Shown: one piece after another, positions 1 through 9,958 of the stretch
Layout of the letters: each line of letters starts with the position of its first letter
How positions within the stretch are numbered: position 1 is the first letter of the stretch
NCBI GenBank assembly: GCA_946811695.1
Contig: OX328123.1
Location: forward strand, 45,220,017-45,284,016
DNA from: Gonocerus acuteangulatus
Lineage: Eukaryota > Arthropoda > Insecta > Hemiptera > Coreidae
DNA length: 64,000 nucleotides
Direction: 5' to 3'
Program-made: the position numbers and the translations under genes
Notes under the pieces: model-generated
Told to the model about the DNA's origin: nothing
Databases searched by the model: none
Seen by the model: only the letters and a program-made list of their open reading frames with translations

Positions 1-227
1 CTAAAAAGAACAGAAAAATGAAGTGATGTATAGAAAGCGGGTCAAGAAAACGGGCGGTATATTATTGGACGAGAGGAGGTGTCTTGTTGAAGCCTGGACT
101 TTATGGAGAACGCCTTGACATAGCTCCTTTGAAATCAATACTTTCTTCAGCCCTATCCACGTTCTTTGTTTCTCAAATATTTCTTCAATATTTACATCAT
201 ACAAACGAACTCATTATCACTTTATAT

Positions 228-291
<64 letters not shown>

Positions 292-816
292 ATATCAATA
301 AACGTGCCTCAGCTGATTGTAAGATAATATCTTTTTACTCAGCTAATTGTCTTGGTTATAATATAATATATGGGCAACTCCATGCCAAATGAGCCAAAGT
401 AGCATTTTTTAAAGATTAATTTACAATATTTTAACTCTTAGAATCAGAAAAAAAATGTATGAGGATTTTAGTTCTAATTTTTTAAAATTATTTTTAAGAT
501 GGTTTTTTATTATACTTTTCGCCCCATTAAATTTGGGATCTTTTAAATGTATTTAATCGTCTGAATGATTAAACTCCATTTTTTGAACCCCTGTTTTACA
601 AATGTAATCAGCTTCACACGTATGCGTTTTTTTTTGTTTTTTTTTTTTTGTACAAATATTTGTTGAAGCGTTACTCCAGAAAATTGAATTGATTATGGTG
701 GAAGTGCATGTTGCACTCTTTACAGAAAAGGTAAAGTTTGTTGATCAAACCAGATAAACGCCCATAAGGAATCAAAGGTAAGTTTTGATTTTCTTTCATT
801 TACCAAAAAAGAAAAG

Positions 817-856
<40 letters not shown>

Positions 857-2295
857 TACAATTTTCGACTGCAACGGGTAGTGACACCCGTTACACTGCT
901 GTTCAAGAAAGACATAAATCATTGGATTACATTTGATGCATCGTCTATACTCTGTCTAATCTGTTTTTTTAAGGAGGATTTTCAGCTGACATTACAAAAG
1001 GACTTCTCTGCATGTTCCCACGGAAAATCTAAGAGGGAATTTAGGGAGCGACCTCTCTTTCCCGAACAGAATATTTTCAATAATATCCAAATATATTAAA
1101 ATTGATTTCATTATATCCGTTTTTTTTTATTTCCTGTTGTTGATTAGTTATCCAAGAAGAGTTAGACTCGTCAATGTCATAACGAGGGAGGGATACTTTG
1201 ACCTTTTCCACGCGAGATAAAAATCCGACAGCAAACAGGTGGGTGGTGGTGAGAGGTACCACAGATAGGAACTTCAGATGGGCCCGTCAAACCTCTTCAT
1301 AAAACACAAATTCACGATCTTTGACCTTTAGTCGTTTTGACGGGTGACGTTAACCGACTTATTGCGATGATTTTTTTTTTCTGTTCATTTCGTGTGTTTT
1401 ATTTCTTATAAGGGCCGAATTTAATTCGCTCTTTTATTGGGAAGTGGAACGACTTTCAATCACCACATAAATACAGATATTTATATATGTCGAATGGAAT
1501 TGAAGGATCCTGAGTCTATTATAGTGATCAAAATGGTCAGTTTAATTCCCCTATCATTATTTTAGGCAGAATCATATGTCATATTGGTGACAGCCTACAT
1601 TATTGCCGAGAGCTGGATGATTAAAAAAAGTAAAAAAAATATTTGACCTAGTACGGAATAATAAAGTGACTATGATGTAATGGATACTGGTACATCCTAG
1701 GCATGAGAAACTGACGAATTGGTGAGAATAAGGTCACCAACACGTAAGGACTATTTGTCGGGAGCACCATAAAGTGATGATCGTGTCCTCTTCAAAGAAG
1801 AATTAAGAGAAACAACTTATGTGATGGACATCCCAGGATATCTTTATGTGCACCCGGAAGTGATTTAAGAGATATGGTAGAAATCACAAGTACACCCTGA
1901 ACATTTTTACATATTTCGGCAGTTGACGGAGAAGAGTGGGAGATATGGAAAGCGTTATAATTATATGTGAAGCATTAGAAGCAAGATTTAGTTTGGCAGA
2001 TTTGCATAAACCGTTTTAGAGAGAAAAAAAATAAAATGAAATAATAAAAACTTTTCGATTTGCTCACTCCGAAATGACCGATTGATTTGTACATTATTCA
2101 GGACGTCTGACATTCACCCAAAGAAGATGTACAGATCAGCAGTTTTTTCCCCCTCAAATATCTTGAAAACGGTTGGGAAATCGTGGTAAGTAAAAGGTAG
2201 CCATTTAAAAGCATACTGAATTTCCTAAAAAAGACGTGTCTGGTACAATTTTCACAAGGACGATCTCAGTCGGAGAAATTAGTGTTACAATTAGA
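1..2295. other. Intergenic, no gene seen
   Basis: AT-rich sequence. It holds a (TA)n tract at 222-288 and an A-rich run at about 805-854. Open frames here are short and mostly encoded by those simple repeats. I see no splice-bounded coding segment or recognisable domain. Confidence 0.6.
222..288. repeat. (TA)n microsatellite
   Basis: Nearly uninterrupted TA dinucleotides with a CATACA interruption near the start. Confidence 0.95.
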
Positions 2296-2392
2296 ATGTG
2301 TTTGGTTCTTCGCATCTTTCTTTCTCCGGTTTTATTGGTTATAGTTTTATTAATTGCGGATGTCAGTAAAATGAATTATTCTGTTACACAAG
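2296..2392 (+). CDS. Candidate first coding exon with signal peptide
   Basis: An ATG opens 32 codons and ends at a consensus 5' splice donor (G|GTAAGTG at 2393). The peptide begins MCLVLRIFLSPVLLVIVLLI, a short basic-containing start followed by a strongly hydrophobic core typical of a signal peptide or signal anchor, then ADVSKMNYSVTQ. The exon ends in phase 1. Possible phase-1 acceptors downstream are the T-rich tract ending at 4368 and the TGCAG ending near 4633, but neither continuation gives a protein I recognise. It could be the start of a small secreted protein gene or a chance open frame beside a GTAAGT. Function unknown. Confidence 0.35.
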
Positions 2393-2869
2393 GTAAGTGA
2401 GAAACATGCTTGTTGCTTATAATAGAGCTTTCCTTTTAGGTATTGAATTTTTTTTTTAAACGTTTAAGGAAAATAATACATTTCTATTCCAAGCCTTTTA
2501 AATGACACTACAGTTAAGAACGTTACGGAATCTGGCTGAGATGACGCAGTATCCGTGGTTCGGGATTTCTAATTAATTAAGCTATCCAAAATGTATTAGA
2601 TAAATCTATTAAGCAAATATTTATCGGGTCAGCGGCCATTATTGATTTAGCTGCCTAAGAAGGGTCGGCCTAATGAAGTATCTGTTTTGTTGGGCTTGTT
2701 GATGGGGACAAATGAAGTTATTTTGTTGGGAGGCCATCAGCGTTGGCCAGGCCCCTCATTAAGAAAGGCCAAACCAAACTAATCGCCCAAACCACATGGT
2801 CGTTTCCATTGCATCTCACTCCTTCGGAAATAGTTTAAACGTCAAACAGTTTGCCAATATCAGGAAAAA

Positions 2870-2952
2870 TATTTTGTCAATTTCCAATGATTATAATCAT
2901 TGGAAATTGACAAAATAAAAGTTATTAATATATAATTATATATTAATAACTT
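2870..2952. repeat. Two adjoining perfect palindromes (48 bp and 34 bp)
   Basis: 2870-2917 reads identically on both strands, centred on ATTATAAT. One base later, 2919-2952 is a second perfect palindrome centred on ATAATTAT. Neither has a spacer, so each could extrude as a hairpin or cruciform. Confidence 0.9.
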
Positions 2953-3240
2953 GTATAATCTGGGGAATGTATTCTTTCCATATGATTTTGTAAATTCGAT
3001 AGAACATATTTCTATTACGAAGTGGGAAATTGGGGAATATAAGAAGTTTTACAATACATGACGCAACGCATTTATCCGAAAAATATTTAAGAAAAATATT
3101 TTATCATATATTTACATTGGCAGCACGTATAATGTATTTGACACCTTCAGATCGCATGTATGATAAGAAGAAATATTCTCGAATGGAAAATTTTGTCTGA
3201 TTGATAGAGATGCGAAGTTGCCTGGAACCTGTCTTATTAT

Positions 3241-3306
3241 CTCCAGGTAGCTCGGTTGGTAGCGTTGTACTCTCATAACTCAAAGATCGCTGGATCGATT
3301 ATCTTC
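3241..3306 (+). pseudogene. tRNA-like relic (Met-type) or SINE head
   Basis: An A-box-like TAGCTCGGTTGGTAGCG is followed by an anticodon-loop-like CTCATAAC and a decayed B box (TGGATCGATTA). The order resembles elongator tRNA-Met. The acceptor stem does not close and the B box is degenerate, so this is a relic and not a functional tRNA. Confidence 0.4.
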
Positions 3307-3339
3307 TTATAATAGGCTTGCCATCATATTTACACGCGA

Positions 3340-3448
3340 CATTGACATCCTTTCTTTCAAGTACGTGTTAACTCAGCCCTCAGCACAAGAAGAGATTGCC
3401 AAGCCGGCGTTCCTCAAGGTTCAGTGCTCAGCCCAACTCTATTTAATA
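3340..3448 (+). pseudogene. Jockey-type LINE reverse transcriptase fragment
   Basis: The frame at 3352-3450 encodes FFQVRVNSALSTRRD, then CQAGVPQGSVLSPTLFNI. This is the conserved RT block before the catalytic (Y/F)xDD motif in Jockey-clade LINEs (AGVPQGSVLGPTL type). It is broken at its right end by a mariner-like terminal repeat starting at 3451. Only about 30 codons survive. Confidence 0.75.
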
Positions 3449-3450
3449 TA

Positions 3451-3562
3451 CACGGTGTCCCGCATTGAGATGTCATAACTTTAGGGGTTTATTTTGCACC
3501 TGATTCGTAGTTCAGGAGCGTGGAGATGAGCGTTCTAGCGTTCTATCTGAAAATGCCAGTGG
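3451..3562. mobile_element. Mariner-like element, left terminal segment
   Basis: Begins right after a TA, inside the LINE fragment. About 100 bp match the left end of the mariner-like element at 53231 (GGTGTCCC, TTGAGATGTCATAACTTT, then a GTAGTTCA block). I find no matching right end, so the copy is truncated or rearranged. Sequence to about 4200 may belong to it. Confidence 0.6.
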
Positions 3563-4199
3563 AAGTCATTTTGTTCAGAGCAAAATGGGGGGGGGGGGGG
3601 TAGTGGTCATTGAGTTGGAGTTTTTGCTAGTAAGTAGTACTCAGTGAAATCCCTTCATGCCCAGGTAATCAAAACATAGTAATTTTAAGCAGTTAACCAA
3701 AACATAGTGTGTTTGTTCTTTGTTGTCACTATTTACATAAGACTAGAAAAGAAGAGCCACACTAAGATAGCAATATGGTGCGGATCGTGATGCCCGAATT
3801 CTTCAAGTTGCCGACAACTAGAAGATGACTTGACTACGTACAACTGGCGAAACTTACAACTGATTCGTGAGGACAGACTTGGAGATGAGTTCTTACACCA
3901 CTGTATTATTATTAAAAAGTCTAGAAGAAGAAATGAAAGGAAAGCTTCTATAACAAACCTGAAATACGAAGCATTGTGATATAGTGATGAGTTCGGACTC
4001 GATGCACAGTGGTGATACTGCGAGATAACGAGCTGTTCTAGTGAGATATCGACTCGAGAAGTTAAAGGGTTTGACTGGAACTATAGGCCACCAGGGAAAT
4101 CAGGACTAGGAATTCTCGCTGTTGCAGACGAATACAACACAATCCCTCAGGAGTATCTGAATCGTTGCTTCAATCATAACCTGTGCCTTTATTACTCCT

Positions 4200-4948
4200 C
4201 CTGACTAATTATTAATATTTATATAACCATAATTAGTTTGTAGAAATAATTTCTATTAGCCGATTTAGATGAGTGAGAGATCTCTAATTTGTTGAAGCTT
4301 TGAAACTAATTAAAAAGCTACTTAGCAAATTACTAATTATTGCAAAAGTAATTTTTATTTTTTTTAGGCGCATTGATAGTAGTTGTAATAGGACCATCCT
4401 ATATTTTTGGTTTTTTAAAAATGAAGGAAAAATTATTAATTAAAAGTGCTTTTATATACAAATACTTATTTCTAAATATAATCCTATATTTTGGGCTATT
4501 TACATATGTACTGAAACTCATTTACTGTAAGAACATTCGCACGATATATACTTGCAGACACACCAAACGAGAAAATAAACAAATTATTTACACACATATC
4601 TCAAGGTAATCACTTGTAAATATCACTAATGCAGACGTTTTCAACTGTATGTGTAATGCAATTTTATGTCTATCATATCGTCCCTGCCATGTCAAACTAT
4701 CGAATATGCTTATCGAACGAACAATTTCGATACATGGACGAACTTATACATGAATATGGTCGTATTCGATATGTTATTCTAAAGGCTCAGAGTTGCCACA
4801 AGCCGTATCGTTCACAATCCAAGAGCAAAGTCTCTGAAAACCTTGGGAAAATGCAAACTATTATGCAAAAACATTTCACAGATTGAAAATCGGTCAATTA
4901 CCACGTGAATCGAGGAACCTGTTCATTTGACTAGGCTGACCTGTTGTT

Positions 4949-5024
<76 letters not shown>

Positions 5025-6107
5025 TATGTATTTAAAAAAACCCTAATATTGCCAATATATTCAATAAAATATCAAGGCTATAAAGGTTTTTTTTCAGTTG
5101 TAAAATAAAATTAAAACCAATCAAATTTACTTTCTTGTCTAAAGCCTCATTTATTTTGAATGAATGTTCATATTTATATTTCTAATTACCAAAGGTCATA
5201 TTTCTAATGAGAGTTTATTTTTCTTGGATGCTCAGAAGAAAAAGTGCAATAAAACGAAGGGCCAGCAGTATAAAGAACTTGGCCATATTTCAAAGCAAAT
5301 CATTCGCTTGATCAAACGACAAAGCGCTTTTGTTGAGCGAATAGAGAAACTCAATCTAAAAGCAGATGTGACTCATACGTAGCCTTGTAGGCCAATTATA
5401 CAGCCTTCCAATTACCAAGCCTTTCTACTAACTTTACAGTCCACTGTTCCTATCTTCGAACATTAACAGTATGGCCACGTTAATAATATTTACATATTTC
5501 ACCCTTTGACGGAGCTTTATCGCCTTCAGGGTAGACATTATTAGTATAATCGAAGAGATTTTTATCAGAAAGATAAACTTATGTTCTTTTAACCACTCCA
5601 TAATACATAGGCATTTCATTTATTTCTTGGAGCACCACAACGAAGGTGATATGCTCTTACATCTCTAAAGAAAAGTCATTAACAGTTAAAAATAAAGTGT
5701 ACAGTAAAACTAAAGGGTGCATTTACACCCGGCACTTCTCGCAGGAAATATATCTCAGGTTACGGATATAATAATTATGATAATTATTATATCCGAAACC
5801 TGAGATATTTCCTGCGAGAAGTGTCAATTGTAAACGCAGAACTGCCTTCCACAGATACAAGCAAGATTTCGCTACCTCAGCGGTCTCCTGCTCACGCTGC
5901 CCTCCTTAGGTATTGCTCCTCAAAAAAGCACAACACTCTCCTTAACTAATTCCTATCCGTTACAATGTAAATGCAACTTCCTATCATGAAGAATATTTAT
6001 TTATTATTAACTTCAACTCCACAGCAATGGTAACAATAAGAACATGTATACTTGCGGACTGCAGAATATGGGCGACTAAAGAAGTGACCAAATTTAAAAT
6101 TTGTTCT
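4200..6107. other. Intergenic; short orphan ORFs only
   Basis: Open frames at 4369-4609, 4629-4886 and 5164-5382 each have plausible acceptor-like AG sites upstream (4368, 4633, 5236). None matches a family I know and they do not join into a convincing protein. A (TA)n tract with GTA interruptions lies at about 4952-5028. Confidence 0.5.
5722..5834. repeat. Imperfect inverted repeat, arms about 55 bp
   Basis: The left arm starts TTTACACCCGGCACTTCTCG and the right arm ends CGAGAAGTGTCAATTGTAAA. The arms meet near 5778 with almost no spacer and a few mismatches. Possibly a small foldback element; no TSD is clear. Confidence 0.8.
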
Positions 6108-6112
6108 TGCGC

Positions 6113-6157
<45 letters not shown>

Positions 6158-6187
6158 TGTGTGTCTGTGTGTGAGAGAGAGAGAGCG
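6108..6187. repeat. Compound microsatellite (GC)n(GT)n(GA)n
   Basis: Three dinucleotide tracts run directly into one another: alternating GC, then GT with two interruptions, then GA. The open frames across it on both strands are repeat artefacts. Confidence 0.95.
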
Positions 6188-6609
6188 TGGTTTGTTCAGG
6201 AGAGGCTTCAAAATTGAAAATACAGTCTTTATATTAAATACCTCACAATTCACACACAATAATGATTTTCATCTTGCAATAAACAAAATTATTATTTATT
6301 ACTGTCGCAATTTGTCATTCTTTATTTTGTTATATTCTATACATTACATTATAAAATCAATTATTTGGTTTGATTTAATTATTTATTTTATTTTATATTA
6401 ATGTTATTATTATTTTTTTTTATTTATATTTTTTTTCTAATTTATTTTTTTTTTCTCATTTATTTTTTTTTAAATTTTTATTTCTTTTTCTTTTATTTGA
6501 AATTGAATATAATGAATTTATATTCTTTACCCTTTATATAGTTTTATGTGAGCAAATCACCTTGCCGTTGTGAAGCTCCATGAATAAATAAATAAATAAA
6601 TTTAAAATA

Positions 6610-8293
6610 AACGAAATCAATTACTTCAAAGTTTAGGCACTTATTTCTCCGATTGACATCGCTTATTCAAAACTTTATTCAGATTTTTTTCTTGTAGACC
6701 ATTTAGTAAGCTTTCGAATGGTAACCTTTCGCTTCCCTAATTTTCAACCGTTTTCGAGATATTATTGAAAGTATACGAAGTGCCCAAAACTTTTCATTAT
6801 TTTTAGCAACAGAAAATGGGTCTCATTTTACCTATCCTGTTTTACACACAAATACATTTTCGTAACATAAAAAATTACAAAAATAAATAGCAATAAAAAA
6901 CTAAGGGAAAGAGACAATAATTACAAAAAGAACGACAAAAAACCGTTCATAAGAGCTAAACAGACGTATTTGAAGTTTTAAGCACTTATTTCTTCGATCG
7001 AGATCACCTAATCAAAAATTGTTTCAGAATCTTTTTTGTAGAGAATTTAGAAAGCTTTCAAATAGTTTCTATCCACTGACCATAATTTCCCAACCGCGTT
7101 CGAGATATTGATGAAAGTAAACGAAGTTCCCAAAACTTTTCATGTCTGTTCACAACATATTTTATTCTAACCCTTCCTCAACTCCAAACGTAACCAAAAG
7201 TTTAACATGTTAGTTTTGATGAAATTCAAACATGCAAAAAATGTTTTAACTGAATCCCATGATTGTAAGTACCAAAACCAAGCAAGGCTTTGTATTTGTG
7301 TCGGCAGATACCTGGGGTATATTTACAACTCTTGAGGATTAACTCGTAGCAGGTACATTTTTTGTGGACCCACAGGCAGTGAACGGACTCTCTATTCCCT
7401 CAAAGTATCTAACCTGTGTGAAGTTGAATATTGTTTCTAATTATACGTATCCTGTTTTATTGACAAATACATTTGACTACTATAAGCAATTACAAACACT
7501 AGGGAACATGCCAAAGAACTCGGAGTAGGAGCCTTGACAGTTTCAAGTCATTTGAAGGAAATCGGCAAATCCAAAACTGACATTTCATACGGTACAGCCT
7601 GATATATTTCTATCAATGAATTGTTTTTCTTATTTTTATTAATCTGTTTTATTGTCAAATACATTATCCTACTATAAGAAATGACAAAATAACAAGGAAT
7701 AAAAACAAAAAAGAAGAATCGTTCAAATAAACGAAATCAAAAATTGTTTCAGAATCTTTTTTGTAGAACATTTAATAACCTTTCTAATGGTATTCTTCCG
7801 TTTACCAAGATTCTCAACCTTTTTCGAGATATTAGGGAAGGTATACGAAGTTCCCAAAACTTTTCATGTCTGTTAATAAAATATTTTATTTTAATCCTTC
7901 CTTAACTCCAAACGTAACCAAAATTTCAACATATTAGTTTTAATGAAAGTAGAAAATGTTTCAACTGAATCCTATGATTCTAAGTACCCAAACCAAAAAC
8001 AGTATTCGAAAACTATTTTTCTAATTTTCTCGAAAATGGTTAAAGCTATCGCCTTGGAAATGGTTTCATTCGTTTTCCTAGCCCAAGAAGCCTATAAAAC
8101 GAGTACTTACAAGCTTATGAAGTCAAAAACGTAAGCGTTACGATGTTTTTTGCGCGAATTTCGCCCCAAACGCCATCTTCCAGTGGGCGGATTCTGCTGG
8201 TTAACGAACTTGACCTTTCAAATTGGACCACGGATTTTTGTACCAAATTTCATCACAATCGGACCATCAGGGAAGCCAGAAATGAGCGAACAG

Positions 8294-8338
<45 letters not shown>

Positions 8339-8475
8339 CAAATTTGAACCACCGTTATTTTCGGTTTCTAGGGGTTCTGAAACGCGAAATTTTCTAGTCG
8401 GCACTTCCGGATTGTTTCATTGTATCAACCTTATAAGCGGGGTTCCTCCCTATGGGGGAGGGAGGAACCGCGCTA
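6610..8475 (+). mobile_element. Repeat family A, forward copy
   Basis: Non-coding repeat with a fixed order. First come several diverged repeats of a block containing TTTCTCCGATTGACATCG, a TTTCGAGATATT motif and AACTTTTCATGTCTG. Next is a segment with TTCGCCCCAAACGCCATC and GGTTAACGAACTTGACC, then (TA)n at about 8298-8335. The tail runs from AATTTGAACCACCG to CCGCGCTAAAA and contains an 11 bp stem hairpin (GGTTCCTCCCT / AGGGAGGAACC). Other copies lie at 9157-27065, 53093-55880 and 63443-63770. A central microsatellite with a terminal hairpin recalls DINE-1/HINE-type non-autonomous Helentrons; that classification is an inference. Confidence 0.75.
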
Positions 8476-9156
8476 AAAACAAAATGGGCTCATTTTTTTT
8501 TCATTTCGTAATACCAAATAAAGTTCAAACGAGTTTGAAGAGCCATTGTAGTAGATGTAAGAAATGAAGTTTGAAAATGCTCCATATCTAGGAGATATTT
8601 CCTTGCTGCTCTAGAAGCTGCTTCATCTGCCTTATCCACTCGGAGCACTGCTTCAGCTCCAGTAAGTTCTAATCACTCCTTAGCTCTACTAGAAATCTAA
8701 TTATAATCCGCCCTCGAAAACCCTCAAAGTTACTAAGCCAATCTACTGTTCTAGAGAGATTCATTAATTGGTTTTATAAAGCATCCATAACTTAGTTCTA
8801 TACGGAGCATTCTTAATAAGATAAGTGATTTAGTTTGTGCTAACTAAATAATTAGCTGGTGTTTCTATGCGCAAAAATCACTAAAATTACTTCACTCTTT
8901 AGCGTTTAGCGTGACATGTATCTGAGAGGTCATAAGACGTTTGAGTAAACAAAAGTAACTGGTATGTTCGTGGAAGTGTTTTTTTTTTTGTCAGTCTCAA
9001 CCGTGCCTTCCTAACGTGCGCTCGTTTATATCTTTCTTTTGATTTTTTCTTAAGTAGGCCTTTGAAAATGGAGTTTTTTGCGCACATGTTTACTACGTTT
9101 TCTGATTTGGGCATGTGGGTGGATCGATAATACTTAGAAAAGATGGGTTATTAGGT
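8476..9156. other. Spacer between two inverted family A tails, no gene
   Basis: The tails at 8342-8475 and 9157-9296 face each other in inverted orientation around this 0.68 kb. Sequence inside is AT-rich, without a credible coding frame. Confidence 0.6.
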
Positions 9157-9321
9157 TTTAGCGCGGTTCCTCCCTCCCCCATAGGGAGGAACCCCGCTTA
9201 TAAGGTTGATACAATGAAACAATCCGGAAGTGCCGACAAGAAAATTTCGCGTTTCAGAACCCCTAGAGACCGAAAATAACGGTGGTTCAAATTTGTATAT
9301 ATATATATATATATATGTATA

Positions 9322-9370
<49 letters not shown>
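9157..9370 (-). mobile_element. Repeat family A, tail of split reverse copy
   Basis: The hairpin tail (AGCGCGGTTCC onward) and (TA)n tract of a minus-strand family A copy. Its other half resumes at 25141. The TA tract runs to 9370, where Penelope sequence begins. Confidence 0.85.
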
Positions 9371-9376
<6 letters not shown>

Positions 9377-9522
9377 TTTCAAGTTACTTCGCTGGGAATT
9401 AAATGTGTTGTTCATTCGGCATCTGTCTCCAGCGGTCTTGCTCCTCCTAACATCGCAATATTTCGCCGGATTCCTCTCCGGCTTCTTCGGGCCTTCACTC
9501 ATCCTTGCTGGTCGGTAAGGGA
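9371..9522 (-). mobile_element. Penelope unit start, truncated at the TA tract
   Basis: The reverse complement matches the first about 150 bp of Penelope copies 2 and 3 (TCCCTTACCGACCAGC, the MSEGP start codon region, ending ACTTGAAAAACAAC). It stops where the copies read ACATATCAAACC and the flank reads ATATAT, an ATAT microhomology. It is the next tandem unit downstream of copy 1 on the minus strand, displaced from it by the LINE insertion. Confidence 0.85.
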
Positions 9523-9558
9523 ATGAGTCCGTCTTTTTTTTTTTTTTTTTTTTTTTTT

Positions 9559-9958
9559 CCTAAACCCCACTTTAGATAAAAGAGAAATAAAAAGCATGCA
9601 AGGAAGGGCATGATGAAAACGAAAGTGAAAGAAAAACGTGCAGAAACGCAAAGAAAAACTAAGGACCTCGAACGACACAGGCGGGCGTAAGGGCCACAGG
9701 TAGAGGGAGGATGAGGGAGGAGGTGTCCTTATTCTGCATTAATGCACTTGAAGGCGGTAAGTAAAGGAGAAAAAGGTGTAGGATTCCCAAAGGGAGGTAT
9801 GTGTAATGTGCTGCGTGGGGCACAGCGATAGAGGAGGAGGTAAAACGAAAGATAGTCGGAGAGTAGAAGAAAGAAGAAAGGGGAAGAAGGTCAGTTATAC
9901 TGTCTTACGTGTCAAGTGTCAGTGTAACTTGTGTTTGTTGGATTGTTCCTAGCGTGTT
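9559..9958 (-). other. LINE 3'UTR
   Basis: Sequence between the ORF2 stop and the poly(A). Its reverse complement recurs as 5'-truncated stubs at 16888-17169 and 19855-20147, which defines the 3' end of this LINE family. Confidence 0.85.

Noticed and set aside
84..392. 102-codon frame with poly-YI stretch
   Set aside because: Its length is created by the (TA)n tract; similar artefacts occur at 8143, 9230, 28814, 40362 and 60746.
4629..4886. 85-codon frame with Cys residues
   Set aside because: No recognisable family, and the acceptor-supported reading at 4634 uses another frame that stops after about 40 codons; too weak to call.
6027..6401. Overlapping frames on both strands across 6.1 kb
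   Set aside because: Driven by the (GC)n(GT)n(GA)n microsatellite; no domain outside it.
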